64,000 bases of DNA from positions 38,867-102,866 of the IMG/VR virus record IMGVR_UViG_3300021963_007290; one strand, given 5' to 3'. Source of the DNA: a virus. Within the stretch, counting starts at the first letter, position 1. Every line of letters starts with the position of its first letter. Below are positions 54,922 to 64,000 of this stretch, piece after piece. A program made the translations under genes and the position numbers. A model generated the notes under the pieces. The model saw only the letters and a list, made by a program, of their open reading frames with translations. It was not told where the DNA came from and ran no database searches.

Positions 54922-57900
54922 ATGGCCAAATATATCAGTAACCGTCAAAAAGACCTAAAAATTGGCATTAATTCTTATACTGAAAATCAAACAGTATTAG
55001 AGGTTACTGGAAAAGTTGGCATTGGAACTGATCAAGCAACTGCCGATTTAGATGTTGCTGGATCTATAAAATCATCAACTATAGAAGTTGGTGGATCATC
55101 TGGAATAACAATTAATTCCAATACAATTACTGGACCTTCTGAGATAATAATTGATCCAGCGACTGTAGGAGATGAAACTGGAATTATAAGAGTAAGGGGA
55201 GATTTATACGTTGATGGTACAACTACTACCATTAATTCAACCGTAGTTGATATCGCTGACAAGCAGGTAGGAATTGCAACGTCAGTATCAAGCAATATAC
55301 TTCTAGATGGAGCTGGAATTGGAATTGGTTCTGAAAATATTCGTAAAACTTTTGTTTATAATCCATCAAGTGATTCTTTAAAATCTAGTGAAAATATAGA
55401 TTTAAATAATAATAAAGTATATAAAATTAATGAAATTGAGGTTCTTTCTTCGACCACGTTGGGATCTGGAGTTACAAATTCCAGCATAAGAAATGTACAT
55501 CCCGGATTGATATCGGATAGAGATAACGTCTCTGCAACTCCAAATGATTATATTTTATATTATGACTCTGCCGATGGTCAATTAAAAAAATCAACAATCT
55601 TAGAAGCAGCTCTTCAGGGCATACAAGGTCTCCAAGGAAATCAAGGAAATCAAGGTGTTCAGGGATGGCAAGGTCTGCAAGGTGTCCAAGGTCTTCAAGG
55701 TGATCAGGGAGTTCAGGGAGTTCAGGGTTTACAAGGTAATCAAGGTAATCAAGGTCTTCAAGGAGATCAAGGAGTTCAGGGATTACAAGGTCTCCAAGGC
55801 AATCAAGGACTACAAGGTAATCAAGGTCTTCAAGGAGATCAAGGAGTTCAGGGATTACAAGGTCTCCAGGGTAACCAAGGAGTTCAAGGTCTTCAGGGTG
55901 ATCAGGGAGTCCAAGGAGTTCAGGGATTACAAGGTCTCCAGGGTAACCAAGGAGTTCAAGGTCTTCAGGGTGATCAGGGAGTCCAAGGAGTCCAAGGTCT
56001 GCAGGGCAATCAGGGTCTTCAGGGTGATCAGGGAGTTCAAGGAGTCCAAGGTCTGCAGGGCAATCAAGGAGTTCAAGGTCTGCAGGGCAATCAAGGAGTC
56101 CAAGGTCTTCAAGGTGATCAGGGAGTCCAAGGAGTCCAAGGTCTTCAGGGCAATCAAGGAAACCAAGGAGTTCAAGGACTTCAAGGACTTCAAGGCGATC
56201 AAGGAGTTCAAGGACTTCAAGGTGATCAAGGAGTCCAAGGATTACAAGGTCTTCAAGGAAATCAGGGAGTTCAAGGTCTTCAGGCAAATCAAGGTCTCCA
56301 AGGTCTCCAAGGTGATCAAGGAGTTCAAGGAGTCCAAGGACTCCAAGCAAATCAAGGTTTGCAAGGTCTTCAAGGCGATCAAGGAGTTCAGGGTCTTCAA
56401 GGTCTCCAAGGTGATCAAGGAGTTCAAGGAGTCCAAGGTCTTCAAGCTAATCAAGGTGTACAAGGTCTTCAAGGCAATCAAGGAGTTCAAGGTCTCCAAG
56501 GCGATCAAGGAGTCCAAGGAGTTCAAGGATTACAAGGTAATCAAGGTCTCCAGGGGGTTCAAGGTCTTCAAGGAGATCAAGGAGTTCAGGGTGTTCAAGG
56601 TCTACAAGGTCTCCAAGGAAATCAGGGAGTTCAAGGACTCCAAGCAAATCAAGGTTTGCAAGGTCTCCAAGGTGATCAAGGAGTCCAAGGTCTTCAGGCA
56701 AATCAAGGTCTTCAAGGTCTCCAAGGTGATCAAGGAGTCCAAGGATTGCAAGGTCTCCAGGGAAATCAAGGAGTTCAAGGAAATCAAGGTCTTCAAGGGG
56801 ATCAGGGAGTCCAAGGATTGCAAGGTCTCCAAGGAGTTCAAGGACTCCAAGCAAATCAAGGAGTCCAGGGATTACAGGGTCTTCAAGGGGATCAGGGAGT
56901 CCAAGGTCTTCAGGCAAATCAAGGTCTCCAAGGTCTCCAAGGTGATCAGGGAGTTCAGGGTCTTCAAGGTAATCAAGGAAACCAAGGAGTTCAAGGTCTT
57001 CAAGCAACTCAAGGTGTTCAAGGCAATCAAGGCAATCAAGGAGTTCAAGGAAATCAAGGTCTCCAGGGAGATCAAGGAGTACAAGGATTGCAAGGTCTCC
57101 AAGGTGATCAAGGAGTCCAAGGTCTTCAGGCAAATCAAGGTCTTCAAGGTCTCCAGGGAGATCAAGGAGTACAAGGATTGCAAGGTCTTCAAGGCAACCA
57201 AGGAGTCCAAGGTCTTCAGGGTAATCAAGGTCTTCAAGGTGATCAGGGAGTACAAGGTCTTCAAGGCAACCAGGGCAACCAAGGAGTACAAGGTCTTCAG
57301 GCCAATCAAGGTCTTCAAGGTTTACAAGGTAATCAAGGAGTACAAGGTCTTCAGGCAAATCAAGGTCTCCAAGGTCTCCAGGGTGATCAAGGTGTTCAGG
57401 GATTACAAGGTCTCCAAGGCAATCAAGGAGTTCAAGGTCTTCAAGGTGATCAGGGAGTTCAGGGGGTTCAAGGTCTTCAAGGCAATCAGGGAAACCAAGG
57501 ATTACAAGGTCTTCAAGGTGATCAGGGAGTACAAGGTCTTCAAGGCAACCAGGGCAACCAAGGAGTACAAGGTCTTCAGGCTAATCAAGGTCTTCAAGGT
57601 TTACAAGGTAATCAAGGAGTACAAGGTCTTCAGGCAAATCAAGGTGTACAAGGTCTACAAGGCAATCAGGGAGTCCAAGGTGTACAAGGTCTCCAAGGCA
57701 ATCAGGGAGTCCAAGGTCTTCAAGCAAATCAAGGAGTCCAGGGATTACAGGGTCTTCAGGGCAACCAAGGAGTACAAGGTCTTCAAGCAAATCAAGGTGT
57801 ACAAGGTCTCCAAGGAAATCAAGGAGTACAAGGATTACAAGGAAATCAAGGAGTTCAAGGTCTACAAGGTCTAATCGGACCAATTGCTGGTACTGATGGT

Positions 57901-58134
57901 CAAGTCATTTACAATGATAATGGAGTTTCTGGTGGTGCATCAGGTCTCAACTATGACGATGTAAATGTGAGAGTTGGTATTGGAACATCATCACCACAAT
58001 TCCGTGCTGATATTGCTGGAGATCTTCGTATTACCGATTCAAATAAATTGAGATTTGGTGGAACTTCTTCATCCACCAATTTCTATATACAATATAACTC
58101 ATCTACAAATAGTTTAGATTTCATATCGGGTTAA
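54922..58134 (+). CDS. Collagen-like tail fibre with 250 Gly-X-Gln triplets (1070 aa), cassette 2
   Basis: Residues 1-232 are a globular, repeat-bearing N-terminus ([20 protein letters not shown], then [19 protein letters not shown]). Residues 233-982 are a tract of exactly 250 triplets: 55618-57867 is 2250 bases. X is almost always L, V, N or D (I and W are rare) and Y is always Gln. About fifteen triplets begin with Ala in place of Gly, always in LQANQ or LQATQ. No Pro occurs in the tract. Residues 983-1070 form a C-terminal domain with [20 protein letters not shown] and [19 protein letters not shown], also present after the tract of the fibre at 61293. The tract is likely a long rod. Large frames on both strands over it are by-products of the 9-base repeat. 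Confidence 0.75.
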   Translation: MAKYISNRQKDLKIGINSYTENQTVLEVTGKVGIGTDQATADLDVAGSIKSSTIEVGGSSGITINSNTITGPSEIIIDPATVGDETGIIRVRGDLYVDGTTTTINSTVVDIADKQVGIATSVSSNILLDGAGIGIGSENIRKTFVYNPSSDSLKSSENIDLNNNKVYKINEIEVLSSTTLGSGVTNSSIRNVHPGLISDRDNVSATPNDYILYYDSADGQLKKSTILEAALQGIQGLQGNQGNQGVQGWQGLQGVQGLQGDQGVQGVQGLQGNQGNQGLQGDQGVQGLQGLQGNQGLQGNQGLQGDQGVQGLQGLQGNQGVQGLQGDQGVQGVQGLQGLQGNQGVQGLQGDQGVQGVQGLQGNQGLQGDQGVQGVQGLQGNQGVQGLQGNQGVQGLQGDQGVQGVQGLQGNQGNQGVQGLQGLQGDQGVQGLQGDQGVQGLQGLQGNQGVQGLQANQGLQGLQGDQGVQGVQGLQANQGLQGLQGDQGVQGLQGLQGDQGVQGVQGLQANQGVQGLQGNQGVQGLQGDQGVQGVQGLQGNQGLQGVQGLQGDQGVQGVQGLQGLQGNQGVQGLQANQGLQGLQGDQGVQGLQANQGLQGLQGDQGVQGLQGLQGNQGVQGNQGLQGDQGVQGLQGLQGVQGLQANQGVQGLQGLQGDQGVQGLQANQGLQGLQGDQGVQGLQGNQGNQGVQGLQATQGVQGNQGNQGVQGNQGLQGDQGVQGLQGLQGDQGVQGLQANQGLQGLQGDQGVQGLQGLQGNQGVQGLQGNQGLQGDQGVQGLQGNQGNQGVQGLQANQGLQGLQGNQGVQGLQANQGLQGLQGDQGVQGLQGLQGNQGVQGLQGDQGVQGVQGLQGNQGNQGLQGLQGDQGVQGLQGNQGNQGVQGLQANQGLQGLQGNQGVQGLQANQGVQGLQGNQGVQGVQGLQGNQGVQGLQANQGVQGLQGLQGNQGVQGLQANQGVQGLQGNQGVQGLQGNQGVQGLQGLIGPIAGTDGQVIYNDNGVSGGASGLNYDDVNVRVGIGTSSPQFRADIAGDLRITDSNKLRFGGTSSSTNFYIQYNSSTNSLDFISG
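55618..57867 (+). repeat. Uninterrupted Gly-X-Gln tract (250 triplets)
   Basis: 2250 bases in units of nine. Typical units are caaggtctt, caaggtgat, caaggagtt and caaggaaat (phase-shifted copies of G-X-Q). Codon choice alternates between GGT/GGA and CAA/CAG. Ala-for-Gly changes come from GCA, GCT or GCC at the first codon, always before Asn or Thr. Confidence 0.88.
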
Positions 58135-58138
58135 TACT

Positions 58139-58435
58139 ATGGCAATTGTAGGAAGGTTAGATCAATATGCATCTATGCTTGCTGGAGAGTTTGATGAAAC
58201 AACAGAAAATAATGTAGGTATTACTGGATTTGGGACTTATTATGCATCAGAATTTTCCGAAAATGTTGGAATTGAAACCACACTTACTGCAAATGTTTTT
58301 CCACCTTATGACTCCGTATATGATGAATTTGGCGGAACTTTATTTGGATCTGGACAAGGAAGATACATGAGGCAATATACGGATAAAACAGTTATTGTTT
58401 ATAATGAAATTGATGAAGTTACTCCCATTTTATAA
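58139..58435 (+). CDS. Hypothetical virion-associated protein (98 aa)
   Basis: Opens with MAIVGRLDQYASMLAGEFDE and reads on through ITGFGTYYASEFSENVGIE to a C-terminus with FGSGQGRYMRQYTDKTVIVY. It resembles small conserved proteins near cyanophage fibre genes. Four bases separate it from the collagen-like fibre stop. No recognisable domain. A fibre-attachment or assembly role is only suggested by location. A late promoter begins just after it. Confidence 0.58.
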   Translation: MAIVGRLDQYASMLAGEFDETTENNVGITGFGTYYASEFSENVGIETTLTANVFPPYDSVYDEFGGTLFGSGQGRYMRQYTDKTVIVYNEIDEVTPIL

Positions 58436-58438
58436 TGA

Positions 58439-58445
58439 ATAAATA
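58439..58445 (+). promoter_or_regulatory. Late promoter core ATAAATA
   Basis: GAATAAATATA directly after the stop of the 98-residue gene, 21 bases before the ATG at 58467. Confidence 0.65.
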
Positions 58446-58466
58446 TAAAAAAGGTATCAACTAATA

Positions 58467-61289
58467 ATGGCTAGACAGGTACTGCTTGAAACAAATTACA
58501 CATTTACACCTTCAACCAAAACGGTAGTAATTCCTCGTGCCGTACCAAGAGAAAGATTAATATTAATTACAAATGTAACCACAAATCAAGTAATTTATAA
58601 TTTTTCGGATGTCAATTTAACAGCAGGCACTTATACTGTAAATGGAATTGCAGATACAACTACGGTTGTCTTAAATTATGATACTACTGGAATGAGTAGT
58701 GCTGATAAACTTCAATTCGTTGTAGATGATCACGAACAATATATAACTCCATCAGAAACTTTGATGGACCCCGTGGGTAAGATGCGAGTTTCTACACCAC
58801 AGGCACTAATTGATACTGACTTTGAATATGGAACTCAACCAACTAAATGGGAAACTACAACACTTTTAAACAATAGACCCTCCACATTTTATGATGCAAC
58901 AACACCATATACGATTACTAACGTTACTGGAAATGGCACAAGAACTGTCACTGTAACATCAACTGCTAATCCCGGTGTTGGAGTTCCTATTTTTGTTCAA
59001 GATACTGAAGATCCTATTGCAAATGGATGGCAACTTACGGAAACGAGTTCTGTAAGTAGCTTTACTTATGTTGCAAGAGCAAACGTATTTAATGGACAAA
59101 TATATGATGCGTCAAGAACTTATGTTTTTGGTGGAAGTTTCTTTACTGGTGCTCCAATTACTGTAAGTTCTACTGGTGGAGCAGCATTCACTAATGTATC
59201 AACTTTAGTCACTTGCACAACCACTGGTCCTCACGGTCTCTCTGTTGGTGATGGAATTTTTGTAAGAAACACAACAGCATCAACCAACCCACCAAACGGA
59301 GCATTTTTTGTAAAGACAACTCCAACATCAAATACATTTACTTTTGATGTTGACCTAGCACCTACAGGAACAATTACCGCAACGGGTGGAACACAAAATC
59401 TTTACACAAGACCTTATACATCATCTGTTCATAGACCCTTTGATGGTGGTGTAAGTTTTAGCACTGGTACTCCATATAATGGCAATCAATTAATTCGTCA
59501 AACAAGAAGATATTTCCGTTATCAATCCGGTAAAGGTGTTCAGTTCAGTACTGGATCAAATCTTAAGGCAACATTTTCAGTTGATAATGTTACTTCATCA
59601 GGAACAACTGTTACTGTAACTTGTAAGTTTCCTCATAATTTAGGTCCTGGAGCAGTTGTTATTGTTTCTGGTGCAATTCAAAGTGCATATAACGGAATAT
59701 TTACGGTTGCAACAGTGCCAACAGATTTAACATTTACTTATACTGCACTGTCAACACCTTCCGCATCTCCCGCAACAGGATTCCCAATTTCCGTTGCACC
59801 ATATAGTTGGTATGGTGCAAAAATACGTGTTGGGATGTTTGATGAACAAAACGGATTCTTTTATGAGTACGACGGACAAAATTTATATGCGGTAAGACGT
59901 TCAAGTACAGAACAATTATCTGGGGGAGTATCAGTTACTGCTGGATCGGCAACCGTAACTGGAACAAATACTAAATTTTCTTCTCAATTAAAGCCTGGAG
60001 ATTATGTAACAATTCGTGGAATGTCTTATATGATTCTTTCAATTGCAAGTGATACTTCTATGTTCATTTCTCCGGAATATAGAGGAACAACCATTACAAG
60101 TGGTTCAGTAATTGTAACAAAAAGAACTGATACGAAAGTTCCTCAATCTCAATTCAATCTCGATAAATGTGATGGTAATGGACCATCTGGATTTAATCTT
60201 GATTTGAATAAAATGCAGATGCTTTATATTGATTATTCTTGGTATGGTGCCGGAGCAATTCGTTATGGATTCAAGAACCAAAGAGGTGAAGTCATTTATG
60301 CTCATCGAACTGCAAATGCTAACTATAGAACAGAAGCATATATGCGTTCTGGAAACCTTCCGGCAAGATATGAATGTAATACAATTCCACCTAGTACATA
60401 TCTCACAGCAACGCTTACCTCTGGTGTTACTGCATCGGTTTCTGTGAATGATACATCAGAGTTTCCATCATCAGGAACTTTAGTGGTAAGAGCTGCTGGG
60501 GGAACTGGTGCGGCAATCGAATATATAAATTATACTGGAAAAACTGCATCTTCATTTACAGGATTAACAAGAAATATAACTAACTTGACTGGTCCTGGTG
60601 GATTAACTGGTGGTGGTGGAACTGCATCTGCAACTACATTTACCTTTAGTGCAACAGCACCAATTTCAGTTGAACTTCATTCACCACAAACATCCTCAAC
60701 TATAGCTCACTGGGGTTCTTCAGTGATGATGGATGGAAGATATGATGATGATAAATCTTTCCTATTTACCTCTGGCATGAGCAGTTCTCTTAATATTACC
60801 AATGGACAAACTAATGCCTTGATTTCTCTTCGTCTTGCTCCGAGTGTAGATTCTGGGTTAACCGGACTGTTAGGAGCAAGAGATTTGATTAATCGAATGC
60901 AATTGACTCTTCGTGAAATTGGTGTTCTTTCTGGAGGAACTTTCTTAGTTAATATTGTTTTGAACGGAAGAGTAAGTGCTGGAACTTATGCTGCTGCTGG
61001 AGGATCTTCTCTTGCTCAAGTTTGCCTCCATACTTCAAATACCACAGTTACTGGCGGAGAAATAATTTATTCATTCCTTACAGGATCTGGAACTGTGGGT
61101 AAAGATTTGACTCTCGTTCGTGATTTGGGCAATTCAATTCTTGGTGGTGGTAACTCGTTAACTGCACCAACAACAGTAAATAATATATACCCTGACGGTC
61201 CAGATACAATTACTATCACAGCAAGAAATATTGGTGGCGCACAGGCAACGATTAACGCAAGAATTTCTTGGACGGAGGCACAGGCATAA
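58467..61289 (+). CDS. Virion structural protein, fibre/baseplate-type (940 aa)
   Basis: Begins RQVLLETNYTFTPSTKTVVI, then VPRERLILITNVTTNQVIYN, a distinctive opening of cyanophage structural proteins. Residues about 250-440 have at least two copies of a 'HGLSVGD-x-V ... NG-x-F-x-V ... T-F-T-F' module (GPHGLSVGDGIFVRNTTAST, HNLGPGAVVIVSGAIQSAYN). Similar modules fill the giant protein at 33131. The C-terminal third includes a region with APFSVELHSPQTSSTIAHWG-type aromatic segments and DDDKSFLFTSGMSSSLNI, then a strand-rich closing domain. Probable adhesin or baseplate plate protein; the exact T4 counterpart cannot be named. It has its own late promoter. Confidence 0.62.
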   Translation: MARQVLLETNYTFTPSTKTVVIPRAVPRERLILITNVTTNQVIYNFSDVNLTAGTYTVNGIADTTTVVLNYDTTGMSSADKLQFVVDDHEQYITPSETLMDPVGKMRVSTPQALIDTDFEYGTQPTKWETTTLLNNRPSTFYDATTPYTITNVTGNGTRTVTVTSTANPGVGVPIFVQDTEDPIANGWQLTETSSVSSFTYVARANVFNGQIYDASRTYVFGGSFFTGAPITVSSTGGAAFTNVSTLVTCTTTGPHGLSVGDGIFVRNTTASTNPPNGAFFVKTTPTSNTFTFDVDLAPTGTITATGGTQNLYTRPYTSSVHRPFDGGVSFSTGTPYNGNQLIRQTRRYFRYQSGKGVQFSTGSNLKATFSVDNVTSSGTTVTVTCKFPHNLGPGAVVIVSGAIQSAYNGIFTVATVPTDLTFTYTALSTPSASPATGFPISVAPYSWYGAKIRVGMFDEQNGFFYEYDGQNLYAVRRSSTEQLSGGVSVTAGSATVTGTNTKFSSQLKPGDYVTIRGMSYMILSIASDTSMFISPEYRGTTITSGSVIVTKRTDTKVPQSQFNLDKCDGNGPSGFNLDLNKMQMLYIDYSWYGAGAIRYGFKNQRGEVIYAHRTANANYRTEAYMRSGNLPARYECNTIPPSTYLTATLTSGVTASVSVNDTSEFPSSGTLVVRAAGGTGAAIEYINYTGKTASSFTGLTRNITNLTGPGGLTGGGGTASATTFTFSATAPISVELHSPQTSSTIAHWGSSVMMDGRYDDDKSFLFTSGMSSSLNITNGQTNALISLRLAPSVDSGLTGLLGARDLINRMQLTLREIGVLSGGTFLVNIVLNGRVSAGTYAAAGGSSLAQVCLHTSNTTVTGGEIIYSFLTGSGTVGKDLTLVRDLGNSILGGGNSLTAPTTVNNIYPDGPDTITITARNIGGAQATINARISWTEAQA

Positions 61290-61292
61290 GAG

Positions 61293-64000
61293 ATGGCAAA
61301 ACTTAAAGGTGGGACAAGAATATATGGAGCCGTCAAAATCGACGGTGGAATTTATGACAGTTCTAATCAAATAGGAATAGGTGGTTCAATATTAGTATCA
61401 ACTGGAGTTGGTATTAGTTGGACAGAACCTTATGCCGCAGGTCTCCAAGGAAATCAAGGTCTCCAAGGTCTACAAGGTCTACAAGGAAATCAAGGAGTTC
61501 AGGGACTACAAGGTAATCAAGGTGTCCAAGGTCTTCAAGCAAATCAGGGTGTTCAAGGTCTCCAAGGAAATCAGGGAGTTCAAGGGTTGCAGGGCAACCA
61601 AGGAAATCAAGGAGTTCAAGGTCTTCAAGGCAATCAAGGTAATCAAGGAGTTCAAGGTCTTCAAGCAAATCAAGGTGTACAAGGTTTACAAGGTAATCAG
61701 GGAGTTCAGGGACTTCAAGGAAATCAAGGTCTTCAGGGAGATCAAGGAGTACAAGGCCTTCAAGGCAACCAAGGAGTTCAAGGAAATCAAGGTCTTCAGG
61801 GAGATCAAGGAGTACAAGGCCTTCAAGGCAACCAAGGAGTTCAAGGAAATCAAGGTCTTCAAGGAAACCAGGGAGTTCAAGGAAATCAAGGTCTTCAAGG
61901 AAACCAGGGAGTTCAAGGAAATCAAGGTCTTCAAGGCAATCAAGGAGTACAAGGAAATCAAGGTCTCCAGGGAGATCAAGGTCTCCAAGGTCTCCAAGGA
62001 AATCAAGGACTTCAGGGTGTTCAAGGTCTCCAAGGAAATCAAGGACTTCAAGGAAATCAAGGTGTTCAGGGAACAATTGGACCAGTTGCAGGATCAAATA
62101 GTCAAATAATCTTCAATCAAAATAATGTTTCTGCTGGTGCTACTGACTTTGTTTATATTGCTTCTACAGAAAATGTTGGAATTGGATCAACATTACCTCA
62201 AGCAAAATTAACAGTTGGTGGAGATGTAAGTATCAGTGGAGTAGTAACTGCTTCAAGATTTGATGGTAACTTAAATGCACTTGGTAAAACTTATTATGTC
62301 TCCACAAATGGAAGTGATTCCAATAGTGGAACAAACATCAATGAACCATTTGCAACATTATCCCATGCCTTAGGTGTTGCTTCTACTGGAGATATAATTT
62401 CTCTGGAATCTGGAACATATACCGAAGTATTCCCACTTACAGTTCCTTCGGCAGTTACAGTTAGAGGTGCTGGAATTCGTGCGACATTCATTCAGCCGAC
62501 AAATGGAACAAAGCAGAATGATGGTTTCTTATTGAATGGTGAAGTTTCGATTGAAGATCTGAGTATCGGAAACTTCTTTGAACCTGGAGTTGGATTTAAG
62601 TTTGCTAATAATGCAAAAACAACCACTCGTTCTCCATATATTCAAAGAGTTACAGTTTTAAACAAGGGATCTGTAACTTCTGCAACAGATCCTTATGGAT
62701 TTGATACCGCACATGCTCCACCGACATCATATAAAGCAGGCCGTGGTGCCTTAATTGACGGTAGTGTTGTTCAACCAACAACATTAGAACCAGCAATATT
62801 GTTTAATGAATGTACATTCATTTGCCCAGACAACATTGCACTGGAAATGACCAATGGTGCAAGAACTGAATGGGTAAACTGCTTTACATATTTTGCAGAT
62901 ACTGCCATTTATGCACATGACGGAACTGTTGGTCTTGCAAGCACTGGTTATGTAAGAGTTAAAACTTCTGGACTGACTGGATCAACTCCTGGAGCAAATG
63001 ATGAACTTTACTATCTTGAAGCAAACTCACAATCTGGAACTTATGATCAAGTAGGAACTGCACTTACAATCACAAGAGTTGGTCATGGATTAACTGTTGG
63101 AGATAGAGTTTTTGCTGACTTTACTTCTGGAACAGCATCTGATGGATTTTATAGTGTATCCGAATACGTTGGAATTAATACGTTTGCGGTTACGATGGGT
63201 GGTTCTGCAACCACAAGTGGAAATGTATCTTATAAGGAAGCACTTGGATTTGGTACAGTTAGAAGTTACGATACAAGCTCTGGACTTTCTTCTATTACTG
63301 CAAAGGGTGAAGGTTTATTTGAATTACCTTCATCAAGATTAGGTAAGACAGTTACTGCATTTGGAAATGCTCAACTGACAACATCACCTAAGAAGTTTGG
63401 CACTGCTTCGTTAAGTTTGGATGGAACAGGTGATTATATTAGATGTGAAGGTGGATCTGATTTCTTATTTGTAACTGATTTTACAGCAGAACTTTGGATT
63501 TATCCAACAACGGTAACTGGCACTCAGTACTTATTCTCACTCGGAACTGAGACAACTGGCAGATATAACCTTTATTTGGCAAGTGGAGTTGTAACTGGCA
63601 ATTTCTACGGAGGTGCATCAACAACCTTTGGTGGATCAATCGTTGCAAACAATTGGACAAAGATCGCATTAGTTCGTTCTGGATCCACAATTACTGCTTA
63701 TGTTAACGGCACAGCACTTGGAACTACTGAAACAAATTCATCCACCATTGGCAATACTGGACAATTAACAATTGGTGCAGATACAAGTGGTGCCAGTACT
63801 TTTAATGGATATATTGATGAATTCAGATTGTCCAGTAATGCAAGATATACTGGAAACTTCACTCCAGAAACATCTCAATTTAATTCTGATGGAAATGATA
63901 AGATTTTACTGCACTTTAATGGTGTAACGGGAAGTGCATCATTTGTCGATAGTACAGTTCCAAGACAAGATGTTCGTTGGGTAAGAAGTGGTGTAGGAAT
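61293..64000 (+). CDS. Collagen-like tail fibre with beta-helix and laminin-G-like domains (partial, 902 aa visible)
   Basis: The frame opens at the ATG at 61293 and continues past the window end; no stop is visible. Residues 1-49: AKLKGGTRIYGAVKIDGGIY and a short globular part. Residues 50-259: 70 Gly-X-Gln triplets (61440-62069). Residues about 260-330: GPVAGSNSQIIFNQNNVSAG, matching the post-tract block of the 54922 fibre, then a beta-helix entry module (YYVSTNGSDSNSGTNINEP, LESGTYTEVFPLTVPSAVTV). From about residue 700 a concanavalin/laminin-G-like domain is clear: SLSLDGTGDYIRCEGG, DFTAELWIYPTT, NWTKIALVRSGSTITAYVNG and GYIDEFRLSSNARY. This suggests a glycan-binding fibre. Length of the full protein is not known. 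Confidence 0.76.
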   Translation, partial: MAKLKGGTRIYGAVKIDGGIYDSSNQIGIGGSILVSTGVGISWTEPYAAGLQGNQGLQGLQGLQGNQGVQGLQGNQGVQGLQANQGVQGLQGNQGVQGLQGNQGNQGVQGLQGNQGNQGVQGLQANQGVQGLQGNQGVQGLQGNQGLQGDQGVQGLQGNQGVQGNQGLQGDQGVQGLQGNQGVQGNQGLQGNQGVQGNQGLQGNQGVQGNQGLQGNQGVQGNQGLQGDQGLQGLQGNQGLQGVQGLQGNQGLQGNQGVQGTIGPVAGSNSQIIFNQNNVSAGATDFVYIASTENVGIGSTLPQAKLTVGGDVSISGVVTASRFDGNLNALGKTYYVSTNGSDSNSGTNINEPFATLSHALGVASTGDIISLESGTYTEVFPLTVPSAVTVRGAGIRATFIQPTNGTKQNDGFLLNGEVSIEDLSIGNFFEPGVGFKFANNAKTTTRSPYIQRVTVLNKGSVTSATDPYGFDTAHAPPTSYKAGRGALIDGSVVQPTTLEPAILFNECTFICPDNIALEMTNGARTEWVNCFTYFADTAIYAHDGTVGLASTGYVRVKTSGLTGSTPGANDELYYLEANSQSGTYDQVGTALTITRVGHGLTVGDRVFADFTSGTASDGFYSVSEYVGINTFAVTMGGSATTSGNVSYKEALGFGTVRSYDTSSGLSSITAKGEGLFELPSSRLGKTVTAFGNAQLTTSPKKFGTASLSLDGTGDYIRCEGGSDFLFVTDFTAELWIYPTTVTGTQYLFSLGTETTGRYNLYLASGVVTGNFYGGASTTFGGSIVANNWTKIALVRSGSTITAYVNGTALGTTETNSSTIGNTGQLTIGADTSGASTFNGYIDEFRLSSNARYTGNFTPETSQFNSDGNDKILLHFNGVTGSASFVDSTVPRQDVRWVRSGVG
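61440..62069 (+). repeat. Gly-X-Gln tract (70 triplets)
   Basis: 630 bases of 9-base units. It includes a 63-bp tandem block (starting near 61721 and again at 61784), and two or more Ala-for-Gly triplets in the LQANQ context. Confidence 0.86.

Noticed and set aside
56447-57358. Long minus-strand frames over the collagen-like tract (also at 47342-48271 and 61414-62097)
   Set aside because: They are antisense readings of the 9-base repeat ([10 protein letters not shown]-type sequence). No promoter or start signals support them.
55655-57874. A 739-residue plus-strand frame rich in K, F, V and I over the Gly-X-Gln tract
   Set aside because: It is the same 9-base repeat read in another phase. 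It has no independent ribosome-binding site, and its composition follows directly from the repeats.

Overview
The window is a stretch of a T4-like marine cyanophage (cyanomyovirus; Kyanoviridae-type) genome. The call rests on recognisable T4-type baseplate and head-completion proteins (gp53, gp48, gp4, gp54, gp26, gp51, a gp27-like hub, and gp5 without a lysozyme domain). It is supported by TATAAATA-type late promoters, AT-rich sequence, and cyanophage accessory genes: a CP12-like protein, a 2-oxoglutarate/Fe(II) oxygenase, a glycosyltransferase and a tRNA cluster. Identifications come from reading motifs and gene order; no database search was run.

Layout. Positions 1-1947 (minus strand) hold gp53 (partial), gp48 and gp4. 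Positions 1979-3741 (plus) hold gp54-like, gp26 and gp51. Positions 3734-16254 carry two giant adjacent proteins that share an N-terminal module and tape-measure-like motifs; the second adds a stack of cell-wall-hydrolase-like domains. Positions 16256-23651 hold the gp27-like hub, a CP12-like protein, the gp5 OB-fold hub, a separate spike-like protein and two tandem paralogues. Positions 23651-26626 form an accessory island: the oxygenase, a convergent glycosyltransferase, small unknown proteins, six tRNAs and three strong sigma70-like promoters. Positions 26689-64000 are almost wholly adhesin and tail-fibre genes, including proteins of 2135 and 2852 residues.

The fibre region is built from reused parts. 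A beta-helix protein, a 110-120-residue protein and a collagen-like fibre occur in the same order twice (41752-49539 and 52714-58134). A third collagen-like fibre starts at 61293 and runs off the window. The collagen-like tracts are (Gly-X-Gln)n; two of them are exactly 250 and 70 triplets long by coordinate arithmetic. Four proteins share a beta-helix entry module. A Gly-rich adhesin, a PA14-like domain and a laminin-G-like domain suggest carbohydrate or surface recognition.

How it works together. gp48, gp54, gp26, gp51, the gp27-like protein, gp5 and the spike would form the baseplate hub and tube start. The two giant proteins would fill the tube and help cross the cell wall. The fibre set would supply host recognition. 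Late promoters (ATAAATA cores) precede many structural units. The tRNA island carries host-type promoters and may be expressed earlier. The tRNAs mostly read A/U-ending codons, which suits the AT-rich fibre genes.
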